Assembly: GCA_005804885.1 (NCBI GenBank)
Contig: SYOX01000047.1
Location: 1 to 53,921 of the forward strand
DNA length: 53,921 nucleotides
Direction: 5' to 3'
From: Pseudomonadota bacterium
GTDB taxonomy: Bacteria > Myxococcota_A > Bradymonadia > Bradymonadales > GCA-2716585
Shown: in pieces, positions 16,386 through 24,884 of the stretch
How the letters are laid out: each line of letters starts with the position of its first letter
How positions within the stretch are numbered: the stretch's first letter is position 1
Notes under the pieces: generated by a model
Database searches by the model: none
Told to the model about the DNA's origin: nothing
The model's input: the letters and a program-made list of their open reading frames with translations, nothing else
Translations under genes and position numbers: made by a program

Positions 16386-16411
16386 AATCCATCGTCGTTC
16401 TACGATGGATT
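16386..16411. promoter_or_regulatory. Perfect inverted repeat upstream of the aquaporin gene
   Basis: Arms AATCCATCGT and ACGATGGATT, 10 bp each and fully complementary, around a 6-base spacer (16396-16401). On the minus strand the right end of the repeat runs into a TTGACA (16386-16381), a possible -35 of the aquaporin gene, though no good -10 is seen. It could be an operator or an RNA hairpin. A second, smaller repeat (CGAGCC/GGCTCG, 16359-16375) lies closer to the gene. Confidence 0.5.
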
Positions 16412-16515
16412 GATCGTGGGCGCAACCTGAACAGAGCGCCGGGCGCACTTGTCAGGGTCGCGGGCCGGTGGGTATCTTCGCCGGTGGATCGAGGGGGTGC
16501 GCCAATGGAGACAAG

Positions 16516-18543
16516 ATGAGCGGCAGGAAGGCCAGCGACAGACCCGCGATCATCGCGATGAGCCTCAACGGGGGGTCCTCGGGGTGGTGCGCGGGCCGGA
16601 CACTCCCGGCGGGGTGGTGGCTCGGCGTGCTCCTTGGCGCGGTGGTGATCTCGACCTCCCTGGGGTGTACGAACGACGGCGAGGGCCAGGCTCAGGAGGA
16701 TGCCAGGATCGACCTTGAGGCCTTCGCGGCCAGGCTCCCTGAGCTGGTCGAGCGCCAGGGCGTGGATGAGGGCGCGTGGCAGGCGGCCTACAGCGCCAGG
16801 CGCCCATCGCTCGCCCACCCCGATGAGGCGCTTGAGGCGCGCAAATGGGCGCAAGGCAAGAACATTTTCGCCAGAGCTGGGGCCTTGACACCTGCCGGGG
16901 CGAGGCTCCACGCGGCGCTGTCGGGCTCCAGGTTCGAGGGGCTCGACCCGGCCCGCGCCCACGTCCCCGAGATCGAGGGGCTGCTCAAGGAGTTGGAGGC
17001 CAGCGCGGCCTCGCTGGAGGCGCTCAGCGCGAGCGCGCCGGCGCTGACCGAGGACCAGCGCGAGGCCCTTGAGGACGCGGCCGAGGGCGTCGTCGAGGGC
17101 GCCGAGGGTGTTGACGATCTTCTCCTCAAGGCGCTCATGAAGGCCAGCGCGGGGGCCCCCCTGGAGTCGTGGAGCGCGCGCTATACGGCGGCGGTGGCCG
17201 AGGTCCGAGGCAAGACCCTGGAGCTGGAGGTCCTGCTGCTCGACGGCGCGGCGGTCCACGTCGCCGACATGACCCCCCCGAGACCCGCGCCGCTCGACTC
17301 CAAGGAGGCTACGGAGCCCGTCGAGGCCGTGAGCGACCGTCAGCGGACCTTGCTCAAGGCCTTGATCGAGGCGGGGGCCGGTCCATCGCCCGAGCAAGCC
17401 GTGGGCGCGGCGCTGAAGGCGCTTTGGCCCAGGACGCCGCAGTACGGGCGCCTCCTGGAGGCGGCAGAGCGCTACGAGGCGATCGTGAAGGCGGGGGGGT
17501 GGCCCACCGAGATGCCGCGCATCCCTGAGCCGCCCTCTCCCAAGGAGGCCTTTCAGTACAAGGCCAACTTCAAGAAGTACCCGCCCGGCGTGGTCGAGAA
17601 GGTCAAGGCGCGGCTGGCCGGAGAGCGCCTCTACGACGGGCCGATCAACAACACCTGGGACAAGGCGCTGACGGAGGCCGTCGTGCGCTACCGGCGCAAC
17701 AACCAGCTTCGAGACAAACCCTGGATCGACTACGAGATGACGCGGGCCATGATGGTGCCCGCCGAATTCAGGCTGGCGCAGATCAAGCTCAACCTCAAGC
17801 GCCTGCGCGAGAGCCCCTTCGGCGACGATCCCTTCGCCATCCACGTCAACCTGCCCGAGTTCAAGGCCAGAGTCTGGGAGGGCGGACAGAAGACGATGGA
17901 GTTCAAGGTCATCGTCGGCAGCCGCAAGAAGGTCCGCGACAAGAAGACGCGCGAGTGGCGCTTTCAGGACGCCACGCCGATCTTCAGCAAGAAGATGGAG
18001 CAGATCGTGCTCAGCCCCTCATGGATGGTCCCGTCGAGGATTCGAGTGGAGCTGGAGCGAAAGGCCGACAAGGAGCCGGGCTATTACAAGAAGTACGGCT
18101 ACGAGATCTTCGGATCGGGCGCCAACATGCAGCTTCGGCAGAAGCCGGGATCGGACAACGCCCTGGGGCGGGTCAAGTTCCTCTTCCCCAACGAGCACGA
18201 CATCTACATGCACGACACCGCCGACAAGGATCTCTTCTGGCACCAGGTCAGGGCCTTCTCGCACGGGTGCATGAGGGTCGAGGATCCGCTCGATCTGGCG
18301 CTCTACCTGCTCAAGCGGCAGGAGCCCGAGTGGACGAAGCGCAGGTTGAGCCTCAAGGCGCACAGCGGCATCGAGACGCCCATCGATCTCGTGGACGGGC
18401 CGGTGGTCCACATCGACTACGTCACGGTGCGGGTGACGGGCAAGGGTGAGGTGCGCTTCTTCTGGGACATCTACCACCGGGATGTCGCGGCGATCAAGGC
18501 CGCCGAGGGCCTGGAGATGCCGGTCGACCTCCACTACCCCTGA
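16516..18543 (+). CDS. L,D-transpeptidase (YkuD domain), YcbB-like, membrane-anchored
   Basis: A 675-residue envelope enzyme that forms 3-3 (L,D) crosslinks in peptidoglycan or attaches proteins to it. ATG at 16516 has GGAG five bases upstream; the frame is open from 16468. A hydrophobic segment (LGVLLGAVVISTSLGC, Cys51) may be a lipoprotein signal or a membrane anchor; the lipobox is imperfect. A long helical, Glu/Ala-rich region at ~60-330 precedes a scaffold segment and the catalytic YkuD domain (~440-640). The catalytic motif is SHGCMRVEDP with Cys585 and the family's HGxxR arrangement. Length and order resemble the large YcbB type. It faces the aquaporin gene divergently. Confidence 0.9.
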   Translation: MSGRKASDRPAIIAMSLNGGSSGWCAGRTLPAGWWLGVLLGAVVISTSLGCTNDGEGQAQEDARIDLEAFAARLPELVERQGVDEGAWQAAYSARRPSLAHPDEALEARKWAQGKNIFARAGALTPAGARLHAALSGSRFEGLDPARAHVPEIEGLLKELEASAASLEALSASAPALTEDQREALEDAAEGVVEGAEGVDDLLLKALMKASAGAPLESWSARYTAAVAEVRGKTLELEVLLLDGAAVHVADMTPPRPAPLDSKEATEPVEAVSDRQRTLLKALIEAGAGPSPEQAVGAALKALWPRTPQYGRLLEAAERYEAIVKAGGWPTEMPRIPEPPSPKEAFQYKANFKKYPPGVVEKVKARLAGERLYDGPINNTWDKALTEAVVRYRRNNQLRDKPWIDYEMTRAMMVPAEFRLAQIKLNLKRLRESPFGDDPFAIHVNLPEFKARVWEGGQKTMEFKVIVGSRKKVRDKKTREWRFQDATPIFSKKMEQIVLSPSWMVPSRIRVELERKADKEPGYYKKYGYEIFGSGANMQLRQKPGSDNALGRVKFLFPNEHDIYMHDTADKDLFWHQVRAFSHGCMRVEDPLDLALYLLKRQEPEWTKRRLSLKAHSGIETPIDLVDGPVVHIDYVTVRVTGKGEVRFFWDIYHRDVAAIKAAEGLEMPVDLHYP

Positions 18544-18692
18544 TCACCGATCCAAAGCCGCTCGGCGAAATCTCCACCGCAGCCGCAACATCGACCCTCC
18601 TTCGCCCGACAACGCGCTGCGCTGACGCGGCGGCCCTCGCCGTGTGTTTCGTGCGCTGTGCTTGCGGCTTGTGACGCGCGTGGGAGGGGAGG

Positions 18693-19739
18693 ATGGCCAG
18701 GAGAGGGCGAAGGGGCGGGCAAGGCGAGCTGGCCTTGGAGGAGGGGGATCGAGGCGCGCTGTTCAAGCGCTTTGACGGCTTCGCCAAGGCGCTGTTGAGG
18801 GCCTTGCTGGGGCGGCATGGCGAGGTGGTGTCGCCGGAGATCATGCAGGCGGCGCCGCCAGCCTTCCTGGGGTCGCTCTACACACCATTGCAGGCCGACG
18901 TGGTCTTTCATCGAAGGAGGGGCGCCTCGACGATGTTCCCGCGCTTGTTGGAGTTGGCGGGCCTTGCGGCGATGTGGGAGCCCTTCAGCGCGGAGCCCGG
19001 AGAGGATGAGGTGCTGGCCTGTATCGAGAAGGCGCTCACCTACAGGAGAGCGCTCGGTCGCGGTCCAGAGCGGCGGAGGAAGCGGGACTTCAGGCTTTGG
19101 ATTCCCGTGCCGTCGATGTCGGTGGGATTCAGAGAGGTGCTGGAGGATCGGGGCTTTGCGCCTGACGAGGCGAAGCCGGGTGTGTGGAGGATGCCGGGGC
19201 GGTGGCATGTCGGCGTGATCGTCCTGAGCGAGCTTGTTCGGGATCTGGGGCGGCCGGACGACGGTCTGCTGCCGCTGCTGCTCCTGGCCAGAGGGTCGAC
19301 GCTTCGCTATGCTATCGAGCGTCTCGACCACCTTGACGGCGAAGAGATCGAGGCGATGTGGTTCCTCGTAGAGTCATGGCACAGGTCGGCGCTCAGGGCC
19401 CCTGCCAGCCAGGTGGACCCCTGGACCCGGGAGATGGTGGACATCATGAACAACATGTTGATGAGCGCTCGCCAGCTGGCGCGCGTTGAAGGGCGTCAAG
19501 AGGGGCTTCAAGAGGGGCGCCAGGAAGGGCTTCAAGAAGGGCGCCAGGAGGAGCGTGTTGAGCTCGTGCTCGTCGCCTTGTCGGGCCTGGAGCCGCCGCT
19601 GGAGCCTGAGGAGCGAGCGCGCGTCGCGTCGCAGATCGTGAGGTTGAGCCCTGCGGAGGTCGTCGGCTTGATCGCCAGGGGAGGCGAGGCGATCCTGGCC
19701 GAGCTGGGCCTGCGGCGTGGGGGGTCTGGCGGCGCTTGA
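18693..19739 (+). CDS. Rpn-like (recombination-promoting nuclease / transposase-like) protein
   Basis: 348 residues, ATG at 18693 after GGGAGGGGAGG. The N-terminal half contains FKRFDGFAKALLRALLG and QADVVFHRR, compatible with the PD-(D/E)XK-type core of the Rpn/YhgA-like family. The middle (LLPLLLLARGSTLRYAIERL) and a C-terminal helical region with EGRQEGLQ tandem repeats also match. Such 'EGxxEG' repeats are common near the end of these proteins. No full catalytic motif could be confirmed by eye, so activity is uncertain. These genes are often horizontally mobile and multi-copy. No inverted repeats or target duplications were found around this one. Confidence 0.55.
   Translation: MARRGRRGGQGELALEEGDRGALFKRFDGFAKALLRALLGRHGEVVSPEIMQAAPPAFLGSLYTPLQADVVFHRRRGASTMFPRLLELAGLAAMWEPFSAEPGEDEVLACIEKALTYRRALGRGPERRRKRDFRLWIPVPSMSVGFREVLEDRGFAPDEAKPGVWRMPGRWHVGVIVLSELVRDLGRPDDGLLPLLLLARGSTLRYAIERLDHLDGEEIEAMWFLVESWHRSALRAPASQVDPWTREMVDIMNNMLMSARQLARVEGRQEGLQEGRQEGLQEGRQEERVELVLVALSGLEPPLEPEERARVASQIVRLSPAEVVGLIARGGEAILAELGLRRGGSGGA
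19488..19553 (+). repeat. 24-bp in-frame tandem repeat
   Basis: Two full copies and a partial third (19488-19511, 19512-19535, 19536-19553) encode EGRQEGLQ EGRQEGLQ EGRQEE in the Rpn-like protein. The copies differ by a few bases. The multiple-of-three length keeps the frame, so copy number could vary between strains by slippage. Confidence 0.85.
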
Positions 19740-19820
19740 AGGCCCCGCTCGCCTTCTGGAATCGAAGGAGCCAGTCAGCGCGTCCTGGTGAGAGGGCACG
19801 GGGTGTGCCTGGGTGAGGCC

Positions 19821-20249
19821 TCAGTCGTCCGAGGGCAGGGGCGGGGGCCTGATCGAGGAGATGTTGAAGATCTCCATGGTGAGATCCGAGTACTCCTCTG
19901 GGGACGCGCCGATGTGGTGGGCGACCTTGATGATGTAGTCGTCCTCGGTGCAGGTGTGGAGGTCGTCGGCGTCGACGACCTCGGCCACCAGGGTCAGCAG
20001 GGCGCGGCGGTCGTCGGCGGAGGCCAGGTGGAGCCGGCCACAGGCCGCCCCCAGATCAAAGTCCGAGGGCTGGAAGGCCTCCAGCTTCTCGATGAGCGCG
20101 TCGGGCAGGTCGGCGCCGATGAGCTCGGCGAGGATGTCGCTGATGACCGCGACCTCATCGCCATCGGCGTGCCCGTCGGCGAAGGCGGCGCCGAGGAGCA
20201 CCTGGCCGATGGTCTCCAGTTCATCGAGGTCGAGATTTTCTTGAAACAT
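19821..20249 (-). CDS. TerB-like helical protein
   Basis: 142 residues, ATG at 20249 preceded by AGGAG. All-helical, strongly acidic, with the TerB-type pattern LLGAAFADGHADGDEVAVISDIL near residues 18-41 and a second half repeating the theme (LVAEVVDADDLHTCTEDDYI). The acidic clusters could bind divalent metal. It ends in a Pro-rich tail (RPPPLPSDD). It lies 38 bp after the multifunctional beta-oxidation gene on the same strand and is probably the last gene of that operon, which is an unexpected place for a TerB-type protein. Function unknown. Confidence 0.65.
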   Translation of the reverse strand: MFQENLDLDELETIGQVLLGAAFADGHADGDEVAVISDILAELIGADLPDALIEKLEAFQPSDFDLGAACGRLHLASADDRRALLTLVAEVVDADDLHTCTEDDYIIKVAHHIGASPEEYSDLTMEIFNISSIRPPPLPSDD

Positions 20250-20287
20250 GGGGTTCTCCTTGAGAGGGGGGATCAGGTGGGCCGTGT

Positions 20288-22795
20288 CTACTCGACCTCG
20301 GCCTGGGCGTTGGTCAGGACGGGGGTCCCGTCCTGGTTGACGGTCTCCAGGCCGTAGAGGGTTCGGCCGCCTTGGGCCTCCTCACGCCAGATCCGCGTGG
20401 TGAGGGTCCAGCCGGGCAGGACGGGCTTGGAGAAGCGGACGCTGAGGCGCTTGAGCTTGCGCGAGTCGCCGCCGCAGATGCCGTCGACGAGGGCCTTGGC
20501 GGCGAAGGCCATCGTGCACAGGCCGTGGAGGATGACGGTGGGGTGGCCGGCGGCCTTGGCGACCTTCTCGTCCATGTGAATGGGGTTCATGTCGCCGGAG
20601 GCGTGGCCGTAGCGGGTCGGCTGATCCTGGGCGACGAGCTGGCTCGCCTCGTGGACGATCTCGCGGGCCGGCGGCGGCTCGGGGGCCGAGGGCGCCGCCG
20701 TGGCGGCGCCGGCCTTCTTCTCCCCGCGGATGAAGTAGCTGCTGATCGTCTCGTTGACCGCCTCACCGTCGACGTTGAGCCACTGGCGGACCTTGACGAC
20801 CTGGCCCGAGGACTTGTCCTCGATGGAGAGCACCTCGGCCCTCGGGTTGACCAGATCCCAGGGCCTCAGCGGCCTGTGGAAGAACATCTCCTGCTCGCCG
20901 TGGACGAGGCGCAGCAGGTCGGCGTTGAGCTCCTCGTCGGCCACGCACATGCCCACGACGTCCATCAGCGGGCGCACCGGGAAGATCGGCGGGGCGATCT
21001 GGGCCGCGCCGACCTGGTAGTCGGCATTGCCGTCCTCGGTGGCCGCGGCGTAGGCGGCCAGCTCCTCCGGCTTGATGAAGAAGGCGCTGGCCCTGTAGCG
21101 CCGCCCGATCAGCGCGCGGTTGAGCCCCGCGCTCGTAGACGCCTTGCTGGCCGCCGGCGCGCTGGCCGAGGCCGCCTCGGCGGCCCGCTTCATGTCGAAG
21201 CACTGCGCGTAGCGCATCAGCTCGGCTATGTTGTCGGCCTTGATCTTGCCCGCCATGAAGGCCTGCTGCGGGTTGATCTTGCCCTGGATGACCCCGAGGT
21301 AGGTCTCGACCGTGTCGAAGCTGATCGTGCCCTTCGGGTCCGGGTCCAGGCCCTTGGCCGTCTTGACCGTCTGCTCCTTGATCTGGACCGTGTAGCCGCG
21401 ATCGGCGCCCACCTTGAAGTTCAGGGTCGTGTTCCAGCCCGCGGCCTTCTCCGCCACGAAGGCCTCGCCCATGCGCTCGAAGGCCTCGTCGACCAGCGCC
21501 CCGGGATCCTGGGGCGCGGCGGAGGCGGCTGCGCCGCTGGAGGACCCGCCGCTGGCGGCTGCGCCGCTGGCGGCCAGCTCAGCGGCCTTTCGCATGTCAA
21601 AGTACTTCCCGAAGTCCATCAGGAGCGCCATGTTGTCGGCCTTGATCTTGCCTGCCATGAAGGCCTGCTCGGGCTTGATCTTGCCTGCGGACATCGACAG
21701 CAGCGTCTCGGCCGCGTCGAAGGTGACCTTGCCCGTGGGCGAGCCGTGGGCGCCCTCGTGGAAGGCGCAGGCCCCCCCCGCGACCACCAGGGAGTAGGCC
21801 CCCGTGCCGGTGACGTCGAAGTGGATCGTGGCCTCCCAGCCGCCGGCCTTCTCGGCCTTGAAGGCGTTCGGCATGGCGGCGAAGAGCGCCTTGACGCGCG
21901 CCTCGGGGCTGGCGTCCGCGGGCGCCGCTGCCGCAGCGGCGGGCGCCGCGGGCGCGGCCGGGGCGCCGAAGGCGGCGATGTCGCCAAAGCGCGCCCCGAC
22001 CTCGGCCACCTCCCAGCGCCCCTTCTTCTCGACGCCCTGGGTCAGCTCCACGCGGTACTCGAAGTAGTGCGAGCCGTGCGCCCCGAAGACCCGCCCGGTG
22101 ACCTCGGAGGCCGCGTCCGACGCCAGCCAGGCCACCAGCGGCGAGATGTCCTCGGGCTCGTAGTTGTCCGGCACCATCTCGATGTCCTCGGTCATCCGCG
22201 TCTTGGCCACCGGGGCCAGCGCGTTGACCGTGATCCCGGCCCGCTGCGTCTCGATGGCCACCACGCGGGTCAGCCCCGCGATCCCGGCCTTGGCCGCGCC
22301 GTAGTTCGCCTGCCCGAAGTTGCCCTTGAGCCCGGCAATGGACGAGGTGTTGATGATCCGCCCCCCCGTGCCCTGGGCCCGCATCCGGTTGACCGCCTCG
22401 CGGGTGACCAGGAAGGTCCCCTTGAGGTGGACCGCGATGACGAGGTCGAACATCTCGTCGGTCATCTTCGTGAGCGTCTTGTCCCGCAAGATGCCGGCGT
22501 TGTTGACCACGATGTCGATCTTGCCGAAGTGCTCGGCCGCGTCGTCGAACATCGACAGCACGCCCTCAGGGTCCGTCACCGAGGCGTGGTTGGCCACCGC
22601 CTCGCCGCCCGCCGCCCGGATCTCCTCGACCACCTTGTCGGCCATCGAGGCGCTGGCGCCCGAGCCATCCCGCGATCCGCCCAGGTCGTTGACCACGACC
22701 CTGGCCCCCTCGCGGGCAAAAAGCATCGCGTGGGCGCGGCCGAGGCCGCCGCCGGCGCCCGTCACGAGCGCAACCTTACCATCCAGAAGTCCCAT
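20288..22795 (-). CDS. Multifunctional beta-oxidation enzyme: SDR-SCP2-SCP2-enoyl-CoA hydratase 2
   Basis: An 835-residue fusion, ATG at 22795 after GGGGAGGAG. Residues 1-250 are a short-chain dehydrogenase ((3R)-hydroxyacyl-CoA dehydrogenase type) with TGAGGGLG (12-19), NNAG (98-101) and YxxxK (Tyr165, Lys169). After an Ala/Pro linker come two SCP2 sterol/lipid-carrier domains, ~295-400 and ~430-535. They share the segment AFMAGKIKADN (378-388 and 512-522). Residues 560-690 form a first hot-dog half and 715-835 the MaoC half. The latter holds the hydratase-2 motif YGHASGDMNPIH, in which Asp735 and His740 are the expected catalytic pair. It would hydrate trans-2-enoyl-CoA and oxidise the (3R)-hydroxyacyl-CoA. 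Peroxisomal MFE-2 has the order SDR-hydratase-SCP2 with one SCP2; here two SCP2 domains sit in the middle. The thiolase gene lies 28 bp upstream. Confidence 0.9.
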   Translation of the reverse strand: MGLLDGKVALVTGAGGGLGRAHAMLFAREGARVVVNDLGGSRDGSGASASMADKVVEEIRAAGGEAVANHASVTDPEGVLSMFDDAAEHFGKIDIVVNNAGILRDKTLTKMTDEMFDLVIAVHLKGTFLVTREAVNRMRAQGTGGRIINTSSIAGLKGNFGQANYGAAKAGIAGLTRVVAIETQRAGITVNALAPVAKTRMTEDIEMVPDNYEPEDISPLVAWLASDAASEVTGRVFGAHGSHYFEYRVELTQGVEKKGRWEVAEVGARFGDIAAFGAPAAPAAPAAAAAAPADASPEARVKALFAAMPNAFKAEKAGGWEATIHFDVTGTGAYSLVVAGGACAFHEGAHGSPTGKVTFDAAETLLSMSAGKIKPEQAFMAGKIKADNMALLMDFGKYFDMRKAAELAASGAAASGGSSSGAAASAAPQDPGALVDEAFERMGEAFVAEKAAGWNTTLNFKVGADRGYTVQIKEQTVKTAKGLDPDPKGTISFDTVETYLGVIQGKINPQQAFMAGKIKADNIAELMRYAQCFDMKRAAEAASASAPAASKASTSAGLNRALIGRRYRASAFFIKPEELAAYAAATEDGNADYQVGAAQIAPPIFPVRPLMDVVGMCVADEELNADLLRLVHGEQEMFFHRPLRPWDLVNPRAEVLSIEDKSSGQVVKVRQWLNVDGEAVNETISSYFIRGEKKAGAATAAPSAPEPPPAREIVHEASQLVAQDQPTRYGHASGDMNPIHMDEKVAKAAGHPTVILHGLCTMAFAAKALVDGICGGDSRKLKRLSVRFSKPVLPGWTLTTRIWREEAQGGRTLYGLETVNQDGTPVLTNAQAEVE

Positions 22796-22823
22796 CTTCT
22801 CCTCCCCTCCAGGCCGATGGCCT

Positions 22824-23987
22824 TCAGCCCACGTTGCGGTCGATGATCGTGGCCACGGCCATCCCGAAGCCGATGCAGAGCGTCGCGAGGCCGTAGCGCA
22901 CGTCTCGCCGCTCCATCTCGTGCAAGAGCGTCGTCAGGAGCCTGGCCCCCGAGCAGCCCAGCGGGTGCCCCAGCGCGCAAGCCCCGCCGTTGACGTTCGT
23001 GCGCGCCAGCAGCTTGTCCGGGTCCTCCGGCGACAGCTCCCGGGCCCAGGCCAGCACCACCGAGGCGAAGGCCGCGTTGACCTCGAAGAGGCCGATGTCG
23101 TCCAGCGTCAGGCCGGCCTTCTCGAGCGCCTTCTGCGTCGCCGGGATCGGGCCCGTGAGCATGATGGTCGGATCGACCCCCGCGACGGCCATCGACGCGA
23201 AGCGCGCCCTGGGCTTGAGGCCCAGCTCGGCCGCCTTGCGGGCCGAGCCGATCAGCAGCGCCGAGGCGCCGTCGGAGATCTGGCTCGACGAGGCCGCCGT
23301 GATCACCCCGTCGTCCTTGAAGGCCGGGCGCAGCCGGCCGAGCTTCTCGGCCGTGCTGCCGGGCCGCGGCCCCTCGTCGGTGGTGAAGTGGACGTCGGTG
23401 CCGTCGGGGGCCTTGACGTCCAGAGGCACGATCTCGGCCTCGAAGCGGCCCTCGGCGATGGCCTCCAGCGCCCTGCGGTGCGACTCGGCGCTGAAGGCGT
23501 CCAGGTCGGCCCGCGTGATGCCCCAGCGCTCGGCGATCAGCTCCGCGCTCAGGCCCTGCGGGATGATGTCGAAGCGGTCGGTCAGGCCCTCGTGCAGCGC
23601 CCCCAGGTCCGAGCCCATCTGCACACGGCTCATCGACTCGACCCCCGCGCCGATGACCAGATCCTGCATCCCGCTCATCACGCCCTGGGCGGCGTAGTTG
23701 ACCGCCTGGAGGCTGGAGGCGCACATCCGGTTGACCGTCGTGCCCGTGGTCGTGACCGGGAAGCCGGCCACCAGCGTCGCCATGCGGCCGATGTTGGCGC
23801 CCTGCTCGCCGATCTGGGTCACGCAGCCCATGACCACGTCCTCAACCTGCCCCGGGGCCACCCCGGTGCGGGCCATCAGCCCCTTGAGGCAATCGGCGGC
23901 CAGCGTGTCGGGCCGCGTCGTCGACAGCGACCCGCCTCTGCGGCCGATGGGCGTCCGCACCGCGCCCAGGATATAGGCTTCTGCCAT
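22824..23987 (-). CDS. Acetyl-CoA C-acyltransferase (thiolase)
   Basis: 387 residues from ATG 23987, which has GGGAGGACGAG immediately upstream; the open frame to 24086 lacks such a site. Thiolase hallmarks: the nucleophile Cys89 in NRMCASSLQA, the GGACALGHPLGCSGAR loop with His341, and the second catalytic Cys371 in CIGFGMA. It carries out the last, thiolytic step of beta-oxidation (or the reverse condensation). It is first in the operon before the multifunctional enzyme, so hydration, oxidation and thiolysis of a 2-enoyl-CoA are encoded together. The initial acyl-CoA dehydrogenase is not in the window. Confidence 0.94.
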   Translation of the reverse strand: MAEAYILGAVRTPIGRRGGSLSTTRPDTLAADCLKGLMARTGVAPGQVEDVVMGCVTQIGEQGANIGRMATLVAGFPVTTTGTTVNRMCASSLQAVNYAAQGVMSGMQDLVIGAGVESMSRVQMGSDLGALHEGLTDRFDIIPQGLSAELIAERWGITRADLDAFSAESHRRALEAIAEGRFEAEIVPLDVKAPDGTDVHFTTDEGPRPGSTAEKLGRLRPAFKDDGVITAASSSQISDGASALLIGSARKAAELGLKPRARFASMAVAGVDPTIMLTGPIPATQKALEKAGLTLDDIGLFEVNAAFASVVLAWARELSPEDPDKLLARTNVNGGACALGHPLGCSGARLLTTLLHEMERRDVRYGLATLCIGFGMAVATIIDRNVG

Positions 23988-24260
23988 CTCGTCCTCCCTC
24001 TCCCGCTTGACAGGGCTCCGCCTCAGCAGGCGATCGTCGCCCGATGAGAACCCTCGGCGCCCCGGTTTGCCTCTCCCCACCGCCACGGGCGCTCGCCCAC
24101 GGAAATGAAGCGCGATTCAGAATCGCCGGGAGCATACCAGCTTGCCGCGGCCGTCGCCAGGGCTTCGGATCTGTTCTTGCCGTCGTTGCTCAACGCCCCT
24201 CGATCGGGCTATCTTCGCGTCGGCGCGCGCTGCGGCGCGCCAGACGGCCTCGCAGGCGGA

Positions 24261-24884
24261 ATGGGAAAGCGAAGGAAGATCAATAAGATACACGCCGAGG
24301 TCGGGGGTTCGGGCTCGTCGACGGCGCCTGGGTCGAACTCTGGCCAGGGTCCAGGCCAGGGGCAGGCAGTCTCGGGGAGGGCCGCCCCAGGGCAGCCCGC
24401 CTCGGGGCAGGGCGCCCGGCCCGCCGAGGCGCCGGGGCGGCCCTGGCCAGCCTGGGCCCATCGGGCCGCGCTCGCCCTGGCTTGCCTCTACCTCGCCGTC
24501 CAGCTCGCCGTGCCGGTCAACGCGATCGTGTACGGCTCCTGGGAGACGCGCACGGATTTCTCCTGGGACATGTTCGCGGTGCGGAGGGACTGCGAGGTCT
24601 GCGTGTTGATGACCGCGCAGCCCGGGCAGGCGCCCCAGCGCTACGGCTGGGGCAAGCTCTTCAAGACGACCTACCAGGCCGCGCGGGTCCGGAGCATGGA
24701 CAAGCTGCCGATCGTCGCCCGCGAGGTCTGCCGCCGGGAGCGCGCCGCCGGGCGCGCCGACGTCCAGGTCTTCGTCGACTGCAAGTGCCGCTACAACAAC
24801 GCCCCAGAGCTCATCGATCTCGATCCCTTCGGGGGTGACTACTGCTCCGAGGAGGCCGCGCGGCGCTTCGGGGGGGAGCCGTGA
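24261..24884 (+). CDS. Lumenal/periplasmic half of a split vitamin-K-dependent gamma-carboxylase-like enzyme
   Basis: 207 residues from ATG 24261 (MGKRRKINK). A Gly/Gln/Pro-rich N-terminus (15-65) is followed by one transmembrane helix (68-90) and a compact exported domain. That domain resembles the C-terminal half of vitamin-K-dependent gamma-carboxylase. FSWDMF (100-105) corresponds to the family's YSWDMM. The stretch IVAREVCRRE, then DVQVFVDCKCRYNN and ELIDLDPFGGDY, corresponds to the conserved 'QIYFDIWVSINDRF..IFDPRVD' end. Cys residues (111, 114, 174, 176) could pair. The next gene encodes the membrane half, its ATG overlapping this stop (TGATG). The halves are therefore separate and in the reverse of the usual order. 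Function is inferred; the substrate need not be glutamate. Confidence 0.65.
   Translation: MGKRRKINKIHAEVGGSGSSTAPGSNSGQGPGQGQAVSGRAAPGQPASGQGARPAEAPGRPWPAWAHRAALALACLYLAVQLAVPVNAIVYGSWETRTDFSWDMFAVRRDCEVCVLMTAQPGQAPQRYGWGKLFKTTYQAARVRSMDKLPIVAREVCRRERAAGRADVQVFVDCKCRYNNAPELIDLDPFGGDYCSEEAARRFGGEP

Noticed and set aside
19488..19553. Tandem repeat considered as a CRISPR or origin iteron
   Set aside because: It is in frame inside a gene, contiguous with no spacers, and encodes EGRQEGLQ.
20372..22846. 824-codon plus-strand frame opposite the multifunctional enzyme
   Set aside because: A shadow caused by high GC; the minus strand carries all the catalytic motifs.
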